DNA from: Anaeramoeba flamelloides
Lineage: Eukaryota > Metamonada > Anaeramoebidae
Length of the DNA stretch: 64,000 nucleotides
Direction of reading: 5' to 3'
Assembly (NCBI GenBank): GCA_027625915.1
Contig: JANTQA010000023.1
Location: forward strand, 20,274,001-20,338,000
The notes beneath the pieces are model-generated. The model made no database searches. It was not told the DNA's origin and was given only the letters and a program-made list of their open reading frames with translations. Shown in pieces: positions 53,495 to 63,713 of the stretch. Both the position numbers and the translations under genes were made by a program. Position 1 is the stretch's first letter; each line of letters starts with the position of its first letter.

Positions 53495-53795
53495 AACAAT
53501 TATTGATCGATCAAATTTAAGATACCATCAACTAATATTATTTGAGTTTTTTCTATTCTGAAGAACACAAACTTTAACTTAATATCAAATCATTGAAAAA
53601 AATTATTGATCAAACGAAACAAGTTTAGTAACTGGGAAAATGAAAATAAAAACAAAGAACTAAAAGATGAAAAAATGATTTTCATATTTTACAAAAAATC
53701 AAAATTATTTGCAATTTGAATTAAATTGTATTATTGTGATTCTTTGAACTAGTTTTAACTATGTGGAAAGTTTTGAATTTTGGTTTACAAACCCT
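53495..53795 (+). repeat. Dispersed repeat family I, copy 3
   Basis: Best-matching partner of 39215-39505 (shared TTATTGATCGATCAAAT, AAGATGAAAAAATGATTTTC, TGTGGAAAGTTTTGAATTTT); a more diverged copy lies at 6325-6580. Confidence 0.65.
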
Positions 53796-54302
53796 TAATA
53801 CATTCTATATCTTTTGTTCTCTTCATTCAAATCATTTCATTGTCTCCATTTGGGACGGGATTAAAAACAAAAGTTTAAATTCAAAATATTTCACAATAAG
53901 GTAAACATAAAATGATTATTCTGAAAAATGACGAATGATTTTATTATAAAACTATTAATTGAAAAACAAAAAAAACTTAAGGTGTTTTTCTAGAATTGTA
54001 ATTTAGCTTATTTCAATCCTTTATTAAATGAAGCAAATTTCAATTGATCATTAATTTATTTTAAATTCAAAATAATTGAGGTAAATTGTCGATAAAACTC
54101 GATTCTTTTTAATGTCCGAAAAACAACAACTTTTACCATAAAATTAGTTAATTTTTTCTTTTTTAATTTGAGATCTTAAATTTTTTAATCTTATTGTATT
54201 TCTTTTTGTTTATAAATTTTACAATATGTAAAATTATTTGAAATATATTATTAATTTAATATTTAATGTTCTAATCTAATTAATAGAAAAAAGTACAAAA
54301 AA

Positions 54303-54479
54303 ATGGAGAAAAAAATTCGAAAAAATATACGCAATATATTAAATTTAAATGATGAAGATGAATTTTTAATGGTTTTGGCAACAGCAGAAAAATTACAATC
54401 TGGAATATTTTTAATTTTTTATGAAGACATAGATGAAACAGATCAAATGATAACAAATATGTTCGAGGATATTATTTAA
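54303..54479 (+). CDS. Small ORF of 58 residues, unknown
   Basis: ATG at 54303 to TAA at 54479. The sequence begins MEKKIRKNIRNILNL and continues with EDEFLMVLATAEKLQSGIFL and an acidic end, DETDQMITNMFEDII. The predicted protein is amphipathic with normal use of A, G, E and D, unlike chance ORFs in this A/T background. It could be a small protein or the last exon of a gene whose upstream exons I cannot see; a TTAATAG acceptor-like site lies 15-20 bp upstream. No family recognised. Confidence 0.35.
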   Translation: MEKKIRKNIRNILNLNDEDEFLMVLATAEKLQSGIFLIFYEDIDETDQMITNMFEDII

Positions 54480-54810
54480 ATGAAAAATACAAAATATTGA
54501 AATAAATCTACCCATCTAACAATATACCATAAGAAATTCTTTTTGTTGAAAAAAAAAAAAAAAATTTCAATAACATATAAAGTAAAATTTTTATTTTTCT
54601 TAAATAATCATTTGTTATGTTATTTAAAACTAAATTTTTAATTTTTCTCAAAAAATTCGAAATGTATTAAAGATAAGGAGACAAATAATATAATTATAAA
54701 TGTAATCTCGTTAAACATTATTTGATAAAACTGCTTTGTTGAATTAAGAATATTTATTTTATTTTTATTTTGATATAGGCTGGTATTAATAAATCAATAA
54801 TATCAACTGC

Positions 54811-54844
<34 letters not shown>

Positions 54845-56043
54845 GACAATTAAATTTTATGAAATTATTTTTTTAACATCAATGAAATATTTTTACATAA
54901 AAATAAATAAATAAAATCCTATTAATAAACATATAAAAATTATGTATTATCAATAAAGAAAATTTAAAAATAATTAATTTAAAAAATATTATCTTCTTTT
55001 TTTTTCATTTTTTAACTATTAAAAACAATTTTTCATCATTTTCTTTTTTTATATGAATTTACAAAATTAAAAAAAACTTTCATAAAATAATATATTTGTA
55101 ATTATGTAAAAAGTTTTGCAAAATAACCAAATCCTTAAATTCAGTTCAATTTATTTTTCCTTTAAATCATGAAGAGATTAAGAGGAGTTATTATCAGATC
55201 TCTCAAAAGGGAATTCAATTAGAACTCTCTTTTGATTATTATTATTTATTTATTTTTATAGTTTATTATTTCTTTCTTCATCGTTTAAAAAATAAGGATT
55301 ATATAAAAATTCATACTTGAATGACAAATGTTCAATAAATAATTAATCTTTACAAATTTTTGGTTTATCGAAACATATTGAAGAAACAACTAGGTGGTCA
55401 CAAGGTACATAGTCATTGGTAATTGTAAAAAGTGAATATTGTCATTATTTGAACATATATTTTCGCCATAGTTAGTTATTTACCAAATTTAATGAATCTA
55501 TCTTTCTCTGTAAAATTTGGAAAATATAAAACTCATTGAAAATGAAAGATATTTCATCTTTTATAGAATAAACACATCGATCTAAAAGTCTAGAATACAT
55601 GATAAACTAATTCTTCAGTTTTAATGAAATTGATTGTGCAAATACCTATTTTTTTAATTGAAATTAAAAACACTTAAGGGGGTAGCTACACCATTAGACA
55701 TGATAAAAATTTAAGAGAGATTAGAAAAGAGTATTTTATTTGAGTGACCTGTGATTGTAGAAATTCTAAAAAAATTTTTTAACAAAAAATATTTGATAGT
55801 GTTTTTTAGAAAAGTTAAACAATAAAAAAAAGAGAAAAGAATTGATACAATTGATTCGATTTTTATTTTATTTATAATAATTTTTTTTTTTTTTGGGAGT
55901 AGATAATTTCAGATTTTTAGAATTATATTTCTAGCTATTTTGTGATTTAAATTTTGATTAAATAGAATATATTAACTTCTCCAATTCCATTTAATCAAGT
56001 GTTTAAAATCCCTAACCCGGTATGTTTTGGGATAATTAAAGCC

Positions 56044-56475
56044 GTTCCAAGGCTACCATAAAATTTTAAATAAAACACAATTGAGCTTTCATTCTTATTT
56101 TCCATTTTCAAAAAATTCGGAAATAAGAGTTATTATTCCAAAAAAAATTTAATAAATGAGTTAATATTCAAAATTGGGTACATTAAAAAAAAAAAAAATT
56201 CAAGATCACTAAAATTAAAAATTATTGGTCCAAAAGAGCCCCAAAAAAATATCAATATTGACTGATCATTAAAAATTTACCTTTTTTGAACAATATTTTC
56301 AGGTGCTTCATAAATCTTCAAAATTTTTTTTTAATGTTTCAAAATTTGAATAATAGCTCATTTATTGAAATTTTTTTTTGAATAATAACTCTTATTTCCG
56401 AATTTTTTGAAAATGGAAAATAAGAATGAAAAATCAATTGTGTTTTATTTAAAATTTTATGGTAGACTTGGAAAG
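56044..56475. mobile_element. Long inverted repeat (family H)
   Basis: Arms of about 117 bp, 56044-56160 and 56357-56475, pair almost throughout: TACCATAAAATTTTAAATAA, AACACAATTGA, TTCATTCTTATTTTCCATTT, AAAAAATTCGGAAATAAGAG and AATAAATGAG on the left have inverses on the right. The spacer of about 195 bp has no ORF. Foldback/MITE-like; no second copy seen here. Confidence 0.8.
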
Positions 56476-56688
56476 ACTGTATTATTTTTTTTCGAATCCT
56501 TCTAGCTATGAAAGATCCGTTTGTATTTTCTTTTGTGATTCTCCCACTTTTAATGTTATTGTTCATTTTTAAACAAAAACTATTAATCCCAAATGTAACA
56601 GAGAAAAAAATATTTCTAAATACTTTTTGTTGTAATGATTAAAAAAAATCAAAAATAATGAAAAAATAAATAATGGAAAAAATAAATG

Positions 56689-56946
56689 TCACAATAGAAT
56701 GTTGAGATAAGGATAAAAGATAAGTTATTCAACATTTGAAACACTATTTTAAGCAATTCAATTTAAAATTATATTGTAGTGATTTCTTTGGGATTATGAA
56801 AAAAAAATTTAGAAAAACAAATGAATAAAGTATTTTAAATAATAAAAATCAATGAGGTACAACTAGAGGAAAAAATTGTTATTTTCTGATCCTCTTCAAA
56901 ATTGTAAAACAGTGAAAATTTTTCATTTGTTGTGATTACTTCCGTA
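56689..56946 (-). repeat. Dispersed repeat family E, copy 2
   Basis: Inverse of 1491-1745. It begins TCACAATAGAATGTTGAGAT and contains TTCTGATCCTCTTCAAAATT. It lies 210 bp to the right of the family H inverted repeat. Confidence 0.6.
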
Positions 56947-57291
56947 AAATAGTAATATATGTATAAATAAATTGGGTGCCTAAAGAATCACTCTTAGAGG
57001 TAGTGTATCTGTTTTTTTTTTTTTTTTTTTTTTTTTTTTGATATATAAGAGTTGAGTAAAATCAACTATTTTATTCAAACCAAAGATTTTAACCAACTCT
57101 TAAAAGTCTGAAATATCTACCCATGGTTTTCTTGAGGTTTTCTGTTTTCTTCGAAAATTAAATAATATTTCAGAATAAAAACATAAAACTCAAGAAAAGT
57201 GAAGGGTACTTATTTTTGATTTAATATATAAACAGTAAATTTCTAAAATTTTCTTTTACTTGCTAATATTTAAAAAAAAAAAATAATTGTA

Positions 57292-57929
57292 TTTTTCCAG
57301 AATTCAAAAGAATTGAATATAATCTTTGATTTTACTTTATTTTTTTGAAATATGGAAAACCTAACAAGATCCAATATTTAGAAAATATAAAAGTCTGACT
57401 TCAATTTTAAAGTTAAGAAATTGTAGAAATTATATAAATAGATATTTTTATTTTATCAATAAAAATAAATTAACATTTCCCCTATTGTGTAAAAAATATA
57501 AAAAAATCATAATGTTTAAAGATTTGTATCATTTTCTCTGTGATCGTGTCTAGGTTTTCTAGAATTTAAAAGATTTGAGTAAATTCAAAGATTTTACACA
57601 ATTCTTCTAAATCCTAGAAAACCTAATGACTTCCTAATCTAGTTAAATAGTGGGGAAAAGCTAAATACGGAAAAAAAACTATTTTTTGTATCATTTTAAA
57701 TAATATTAATATTTTTAATTTTATTTATAAACAAGACTTAATATCTTTAACAACACTACTATATAATAAAAAGAGATTTATATGCTTCTAAATACAAGTT
57801 TAGAAATTGGGGGGGGGGGGGGTGCTTTCAAGTGCCTTAGAGTGCCTTGTAGTGCTTATATTTTCCAGAATTCAAAAGAATAGAGAAAAATCTTAGATTT
57901 TACTAAATTCTTTTAAATTCTTGAAAAGC
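57292..57929. repeat. Three family O hairpins in 640 bp
   Basis: Hairpins at 57292-57361, 57551-57625 and 57860-57929, each pairing (T)TTTCCAGAATT(C/T)AAAAGA with its inverse around a centre of the type AAATC.TTGATTTTAC. A second inverted repeat follows the last one (GAAATAAAAGGAAAATT / AATTTTCTTTTTATATCTT, 57950-58010). The same two-hairpin arrangement occurs at 30130-30367, and a partial one at 50970-51030. Confidence 0.7.
57809..57822 (+). repeat. G14 homopolymer
   Basis: Fourteen consecutive G in a region otherwise below about 20% G+C, immediately followed by GTGCCTTAGAGTGCCTTGTAG-like short repeats and a family O hairpin. Confidence 0.95.
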
Positions 57930-58406
57930 TTTTATGTTTTTTTTTTCTAATTTCTGAAATAAAAGGAAAATTTATGAAATTTTCTTTTTATATCTTGGAA
58001 TTAAAAAAAACTTAATATATTAAAGTAGAATTAAAAACTCTTCAATTAAGTTCCTATAAAAAATGAATTTTTCTTTGATTCATAACAATAAATCAAAAAT
58101 AAAGTCCAAATTGGTTTAGTTACTTATATTATTAAAACTGGTTCATATAAAAGCCAATTAAAAAAGGAAATGAAAATGCCCCTAAAAGACTTTTATTGAA
58201 ATTTAATGTTAACGAAAAACAATTATTTTTCTCTTGGAAAAAGATCAAATTCATAATAATCATCAGCTAAAAGAATCAAAATGTGATAATTAATAAAAAC
58301 AGCACAACAAGATATTTTTATTATTGTCATCTCAAAAGAAAAATGTACAAAAATTGCTTATCATTTTTTTTTAAAGAAATTTACAAAGTTCATTTTTATA
58401 ACTCTG

Positions 58407-60299
58407 ATGAATAGTCTCTCACAAGATCTTAAAACCATTTTTGAATTTCTACATGAATGTTACATTGGAAAAGAAGACCAAACTGGGATTTTTAATTTTG
58501 AAATAAAGAGAAAGGACGAAGAAGATCTTTTGACTTCAATAATTATCAAAGGTAACAGCATTCAAATTGATTTCGAATAACACGAGAAAGGATCGTGTGT
58601 TGTTAAATGTGATGAAAAAACCTTACTTCAAATGTTTACTGGTGAACTTGAACCGTCTGTGGCTGTGATGTTTGGTCAAATTCAAGTAGAAGGTGATTTA
58701 AATAGTTTGTTATCCTTTTCACAATCCTTTGATATTTCAAAAGAAAATTATTTAAAATTTAAGCAAAAGACAAAGCCTCTTACCACTAGCAAACTATTTC
58801 CAAAAAAAGAAGAAGAAAAAGTTGTAAAGGAAAAAGAAGAAGAAGAAGAACAAAAAGAAGAAGAACAAAAAGAAGAAGAACAAAAAGAAAAAGAAAACAA
58901 AAACGAAAATGAAAATGAAAAAGAAATTCAAAAAGAAATAGAAATAGATCAAAAAAAGAAAGAAAATAGCTCAGCTGAAGAAAAAGAAGAAATAAAAGAA
59001 CAATCAAAAGAAGAAAATAAAAAACAACCAAGCACCCATTTAGCTATTGCGTTTAGATTTGCTGTGTGGTCTTGTGAACAACCAGAATTTGAAAGCAAAG
59101 TCTTATTTAATGTTTTAGATGTTGATCTAAAATCTGTTGTTATGAAATTAAGCCCTCAAACAGTTATTATTGAAGAACTAAATCAAGAAAACAACAAAGA
59201 AAAAGAAAACAAAAAAGAAATGGAAAAAGAAAAAGAAAAAGAAAAAGAAAAAGAAAAAGTTGACGAAGAAAAAGAAACTGAAAATGAAAAGGAAAAAGAA
59301 AAACAAAAAGAAAAACAAAAAGAAATAGAAATCGAAAAAGAAAAATTTGAACAAGAAATAAGTGAAGAAGAATATATGGTAATTTTTAATTGCTTTGAAA
59401 AGCCATTAATTCAATATTTAACAGGGGAATATACTTTATTAGAAATGTTTGATCGGACTTCGGAAGAAGAGTTTTCATTGTGGGAGCTTGAATCGGGGTT
59501 TGCACAGGTTTTAGATCAAACACTCTCGCTTTCAAAAGAAAAATATAGGGAATTTGTTCAGGAGCAAAAGGAACAAATAGAAAATGAGGACATTGAATCT
59601 ACCAAAATTAAAAAATTATCTTTAAATGCAATTGCTTTATTGACCGCAGGAGCCTTTAATATAATGGATTCTATGAAAAAGCTCTCTAATACAAAAAAGG
59701 TAAAAACGGTCAAAAAAGAAACAGAGCAACTTTTTGAAAAGGCAAAGAACACTAAGGCCTATTCTAAATTTTCTGGAAATACACAAAAAATGGTTTTCAA
59801 AATTAAAAATTCTCAATCTTATTCAAAATTAACAAACGAAAGTAAACAGATTTACCAAAAGTTTATCGCCAGTGATCGCTGGTCTTCAACTAAAAACGAA
59901 ACAAAACAAATGTATCAAAAGCTTAAAGAAAAGGATTACAAAGAAAAGACAATTAAGGGAACAAAGCAGGTATATCAAGTCGCAAAGCACGGCACACAAG
60001 AAATGATTGGCAAAATTAAACAATCGAACACATACGAAAAGGTGAAGAAAGAAACCGAAGACCTTTTGGAAAAAATTATGGCAAACGAAACCGTTTCCAA
60101 TTTGGTAAACAAAACAAACAAAAGAGTCAAAGATATTAAAAATAGCCCAAAATCTCAAAAGGTTTCCGAAAAAATAAATGAAAAAATTAAAGAAGGGAAA
60201 GAAATAATAAATGAAAAAAGAGGAGTCGAGAGCAATAATGAAGATCCTTTTAACTATGAAACACTCTCAAATTTAATTAATGAAAAAAAAGAATTTTAA
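58407..60299 (+). CDS. Two-domain SCP2 protein with K/E-rich inserts and a C-terminal helical repeat region; in-frame TAA
   Basis: The frame runs from ATG 58407 to TAA 60299 with one internal TAA at 58578-58580 (codon 58). Residues 1-105 form an SCP2 (sterol carrier protein 2) fold: SIIIKGNSIQIDFE-stop-HEKGSCVVKCDEKTLL, then MFTGELEPSVAVMFGQIQVE and GDLNSLLSF, the standard lipid-binding end. A K/E-rich spacer follows, then a second SCP2-like domain (LAIAFRFAVWSCEQPEFESK ... IFNCFEKPLIQYLTGEYTLL, EMFDRTSEEEF) that is itself split by another K/E-rich insert. The last 200 residues are K/T/Q-rich amphipathic helix repeats of about 20-25 residues (KKETEQLFEKAK, NESKQIYQKF, NETKQMYQKL, KGTKQVYQVA). 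It probably binds lipid or associates with membranes. The internal stop could be a real nonsense change, read-through or a sequencing error; starting at Met 58632 would lose most of the first domain. Confidence 0.8.
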
Positions 60300-63200
60300 A
60301 AAAAAAACACAATAAAAAATTAGACATTTAATATTAATTGATCAACTGTTAATACTGCTGTTGTAAATAATAGTAGTAGTATCATTATTGTTTTCGGGTT
60401 ATTATAAACGATTTTATCAATTTTGGAACAATAATTAAGGTTATTAGAAGAATTAATTCGTTCTAATATCACAAATAAGAATTGAAAAAATTATTTTGCA
60501 TTCCCATATTTTTTGCAATTATCTTTGTTTTTTTATTGTTTGAATAATATTATTTAATCATTTTTTGAATATCGATTTTTAAATTTTTTTTTTTTTTTTG
60601 TAATTCCCCTCCTTTTTTAATTATTAAAATGTTTGCAATCATTTTTCTTACTTTTTTAAATACATTTTTTTTTAAGCATATTTAATTAATTTTATATCCA
60701 AAGAATGTTTTAATAGTTTAGTTATAAGATACAGACCTCTGATTTTAAAAATATTAACATTTCCGGATACCTTTCATTAAAAAGTAAGTGTAAAATTTCT
60801 CAATTTTTTTTGGGATTACAATTGTTAGTTTTAAGTTTTGTTTATCGCAAATGTAAACATTTTTCAAAGAAATTACATATAATAAATTTTAAATTACCAT
60901 TTGGAATTGTCAAACATTTTTTTATTTAGCTTTCTAATATAAGAAAAAAATTGATAAAAAACGCAAAAAGTAAAGTTAAGAAAAAAAAAAACACTTTAAT
61001 TTATTGTGATAATGTTTATTCTTTTCAAAATAATGGATGATGTGGGGTATTATTAAATAATCGGAAAAATCTTCCAATAGAGAGATAACTTAAACTGATC
61101 AAACAATAAAAAAAAAAAAAAGATTTATTTGAATACAATTGTATTTTACAACACAAGGAACTGATTTGAGAAAAAGTAAAAGAAAATTCTAAACAATAAA
61201 TTAAAAAATAAATTGAACACAATTTTTATTTATCTTTTGAAAAAAAAAAAACAATTTTAAAGGTCTAAGCAGAAGGTAACTCAGCAATAGATTCAATATG
61301 GTTAGGTTTTGAATTTCCTTTATTTAGTATGTGTTTTATTTCATTTACTGTAATCAAAAAAATATATTTCTATAGAATACTGATAAATTCAAATAAATGT
61401 TTTTTATAATTTTAACTTCCTTTTCCCTTGATTAATTTTTTTACGAAAACTTTGAATCAAGAATTTCATTAGGTTAAATATTAAGACACTTTGTAAAATT
61501 AGTTGTTCTTCAAAATATTCTTTTTTGGGAACTATTTTAAAAGAGGAGTTATAAGATTTAAAATAAATATAATTGAACCAAATTTTTTTTTTGAGTTATT
61601 TGAATTTAAAAGTATACAATCCGTATTTCAAAATATAATCTATGATTTTTCTTCTTATTGATATAATAAAATATCTAATTAATCATCCAATAGTATACTT
61701 GTGTCAAAATTAATTTTGAAAGTAAACTACTTGATATTTTGAAAAATTGTTGAAGTAGTAATGAATTTGTTTAAATTTTTTCGTATTTTTATTATGGTGA
61801 AGATTTTTCTCTTTTTTTTTTTTGGTGATAAAATTTTTACTTAATAGTTTGAGATAAATGTTCTTATTTGATCATTTATTCTTAGAATTTCTTGATTTAA
61901 CAACAGAATCAGAAATCATTCACTCGTTTAGTTATTTGTAGATTATCTGTTTCTTTCATCATTTGGTGTGTATTCTTTCTGGAAAAAGGAAACAACACTA
62001 CAAGGAAAATTTAAACACTGAAAATTAAAGTTATCCAAAAATACAGATTGGATTTCAGTTATACTTCTTTTATAAATTATTTTTTCAAAGTTATCATAAT
62101 TTTATGTAATAAAAAAAGGATACTGTTAATTGTAAAATAAAAAGATCAAGATTTTCATTCAGCTTTCCCAAAAAAAAACTTTCACCGCCTTAAGATTTTT
62201 AAAACCAATAATCAAAAGCCCCTATTCTAAAAGGGGAAATGCATTATTTAAGTTTCTTTCAAGTCTTAAAAAATTAAAATATTATAGGATTTTACCAAAG
62301 CATTTTTTAGAAAGCTGAATGAAAATTGTATTCAATTAATTTTTAAACAAATCGTATCTATTAAACTCATGAAAATCTGAATACACCCCTTTTCAAAAAT
62401 ATCGATTTGTGAAAAAAACACCTATTTTTGGGGTTGATTTTTTTAATGAAAAAAGTTGAAATGAATTAATTTTTGATTGAACATTAAGATTGAAAAAAAG
62501 AATAAATGATTTAGCAATTTGCAGAAAACAATCGGGAATGTATATCAAAACTCAAACATGGAAAAAAATAAAATGATAAAAAATATTCCAAAAACAGATA
62601 AAAAATCATATTTTCAATTTAATTTAGCGATATCTTTTGATTGAAATATTTTGTGTTATTTTAAAATTGAAAAATATGTTTATTTTTAGACTATTTAAAA
62701 AACACTTGAAAATTGTCTCTCTAATAAGTCAATTAAAAAATTCAAAAATTTTACAATTAAAAATGAAAAAAATAATACTGAAAAATTTCATTATTTTTTT
62801 TAATTCCCATTAATCTCGAATAAAGTGGTTAAACCTTTTTGAAAAATTCTAATGTATAATAATGTTTATTATATGAGTGTATTTTAAAAATACAAAATTT
62901 AGAGATTTTTTTTGAAAAAAATTTCCTTGTCTTGAAGGCTGTTATGAAGAAATACAGATAAATTAAGTTAGAAAGTGCAATTTTAACAACAGTAAATATT
63001 TGTTAGTTTTTGACTTTTGATTGAAAATTTTGTTCAATTTATTTTTCAAGGATGTGTCTTTTGAATAAAACAAAATAACAAACACAAAAAAAAAAGAAAA
63101 AAATTTTCACAAAATTCTGATCAATTTTAGGATTGAACCATTTTTAAAAATAATTCCAAAGAGACGAATTTATTAAAACACTCTTAAGTTTTAGTATTCC

Positions 63201-63713
63201 TCCAACCAGATGTAACTGATTGTTTTTTTTTCGTTCCAACAATAAACTTGTTGAATAAAAATTAAATATAAATGTAAATTCTTCCTTGAAAAGTTTACTC
63301 AGCTTTAACACGAATTAAAGTAAATTGCTTTTAGTAAGTACTGTTAAAAAATTTTTTAAAAATAATGTTCTTTTGGTTTAAAAATATTTGAGCAGACCAA
63401 GTGAAAAATAATTCCCAGAAAAGGTTACTCAGCTTTAACACGAACGAAATACAATTTTTAATTAACTAAAATTGTTCGAACGTAAATAACAATTATTTTA
63501 AATACAAAACAATAAAAAGATAATGTCTAACTCAAATATTCAGTTTCAAAAGTGTTATTATCTTCAAAAAACCGATTCCAAAAGTATAAAATGTAAAAAC
63601 TTTTTTATTTTTTATTATTTACTTGTTCGTTTCAAAATAATTAAAAGTTTATTACCAATCTACTATTTTTTGATTCATTTAATTTTTCTTTTAAAAAACG
63701 CCCACTAGCTTGA
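60300..63713. other. Intergenic region
   Basis: 3.4 kb of A/T-rich sequence after the SCP2 gene. Short AGTAGT/ATTATT-rich sequence lies just past the stop (60350-60410). No gene is supported; ORFs here are short and of A/T-driven composition. A 20 bp direct repeat near the right end (63295 and 63425) precedes the terminal gene. Confidence 0.6.
63295..63444 (+). promoter_or_regulatory. Two exact 20 bp direct repeats upstream of the terminal gene
   Basis: TTACTCAGCTTTAACACGAA occurs at 63295-63314 and 63425-63444, exactly 130 bp apart. Similarity beyond it is limited to a short GAAAAG on the left. The second copy is 270 bp before the ATG at 63714. A role as a transcription-factor site is inference from position only. 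Confidence 0.4.

Larger units (their letters stand above)
49086..58406. other. Long repeat-rich intergenic region
   Basis: 9.3 kb with only one small ORF (54303-54479). It holds copies of repeats D, J (twice), R, I, E and O, a 9 bp minisatellite (52018-52068), a TAA trinucleotide tract (54811-54844), a long inverted repeat (56044-56475), a T run at 57013-57038 and a G14 run (57809-57822). The words TTAAGGGGGTAGC(A/T)ACACCAT occur at about 49273 and 55676. Sequence at 50.2-50.9 and 54.5-55.7 kb shows nothing I can name. Confidence 0.6.

Noticed and set aside
58552-58590. A 39 bp GT-AG intron that would remove the SCP2 in-frame stop
   Set aside because: It keeps frame but deletes about 13 residues that fit the SCP2 fold, and is far shorter than any other intron inferred here (106 bp or more).
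58407-58640. Reassigned stop codon (TAA as Gln) suggested by the in-frame TAA
   Set aside because: RCC1/BTB, TMEM181, C9orf72 and SCP2 reading frames all end at TAA where homologues end, and no other confident exon has an in-frame TAA or TAG.
63523-63708. 61-codon ORF just before the terminal gene
   Set aside because: Second half is A/T-driven hydrophobic translation, and the possible donor/acceptor pair would lead into an in-frame TGA before the 63714 start.
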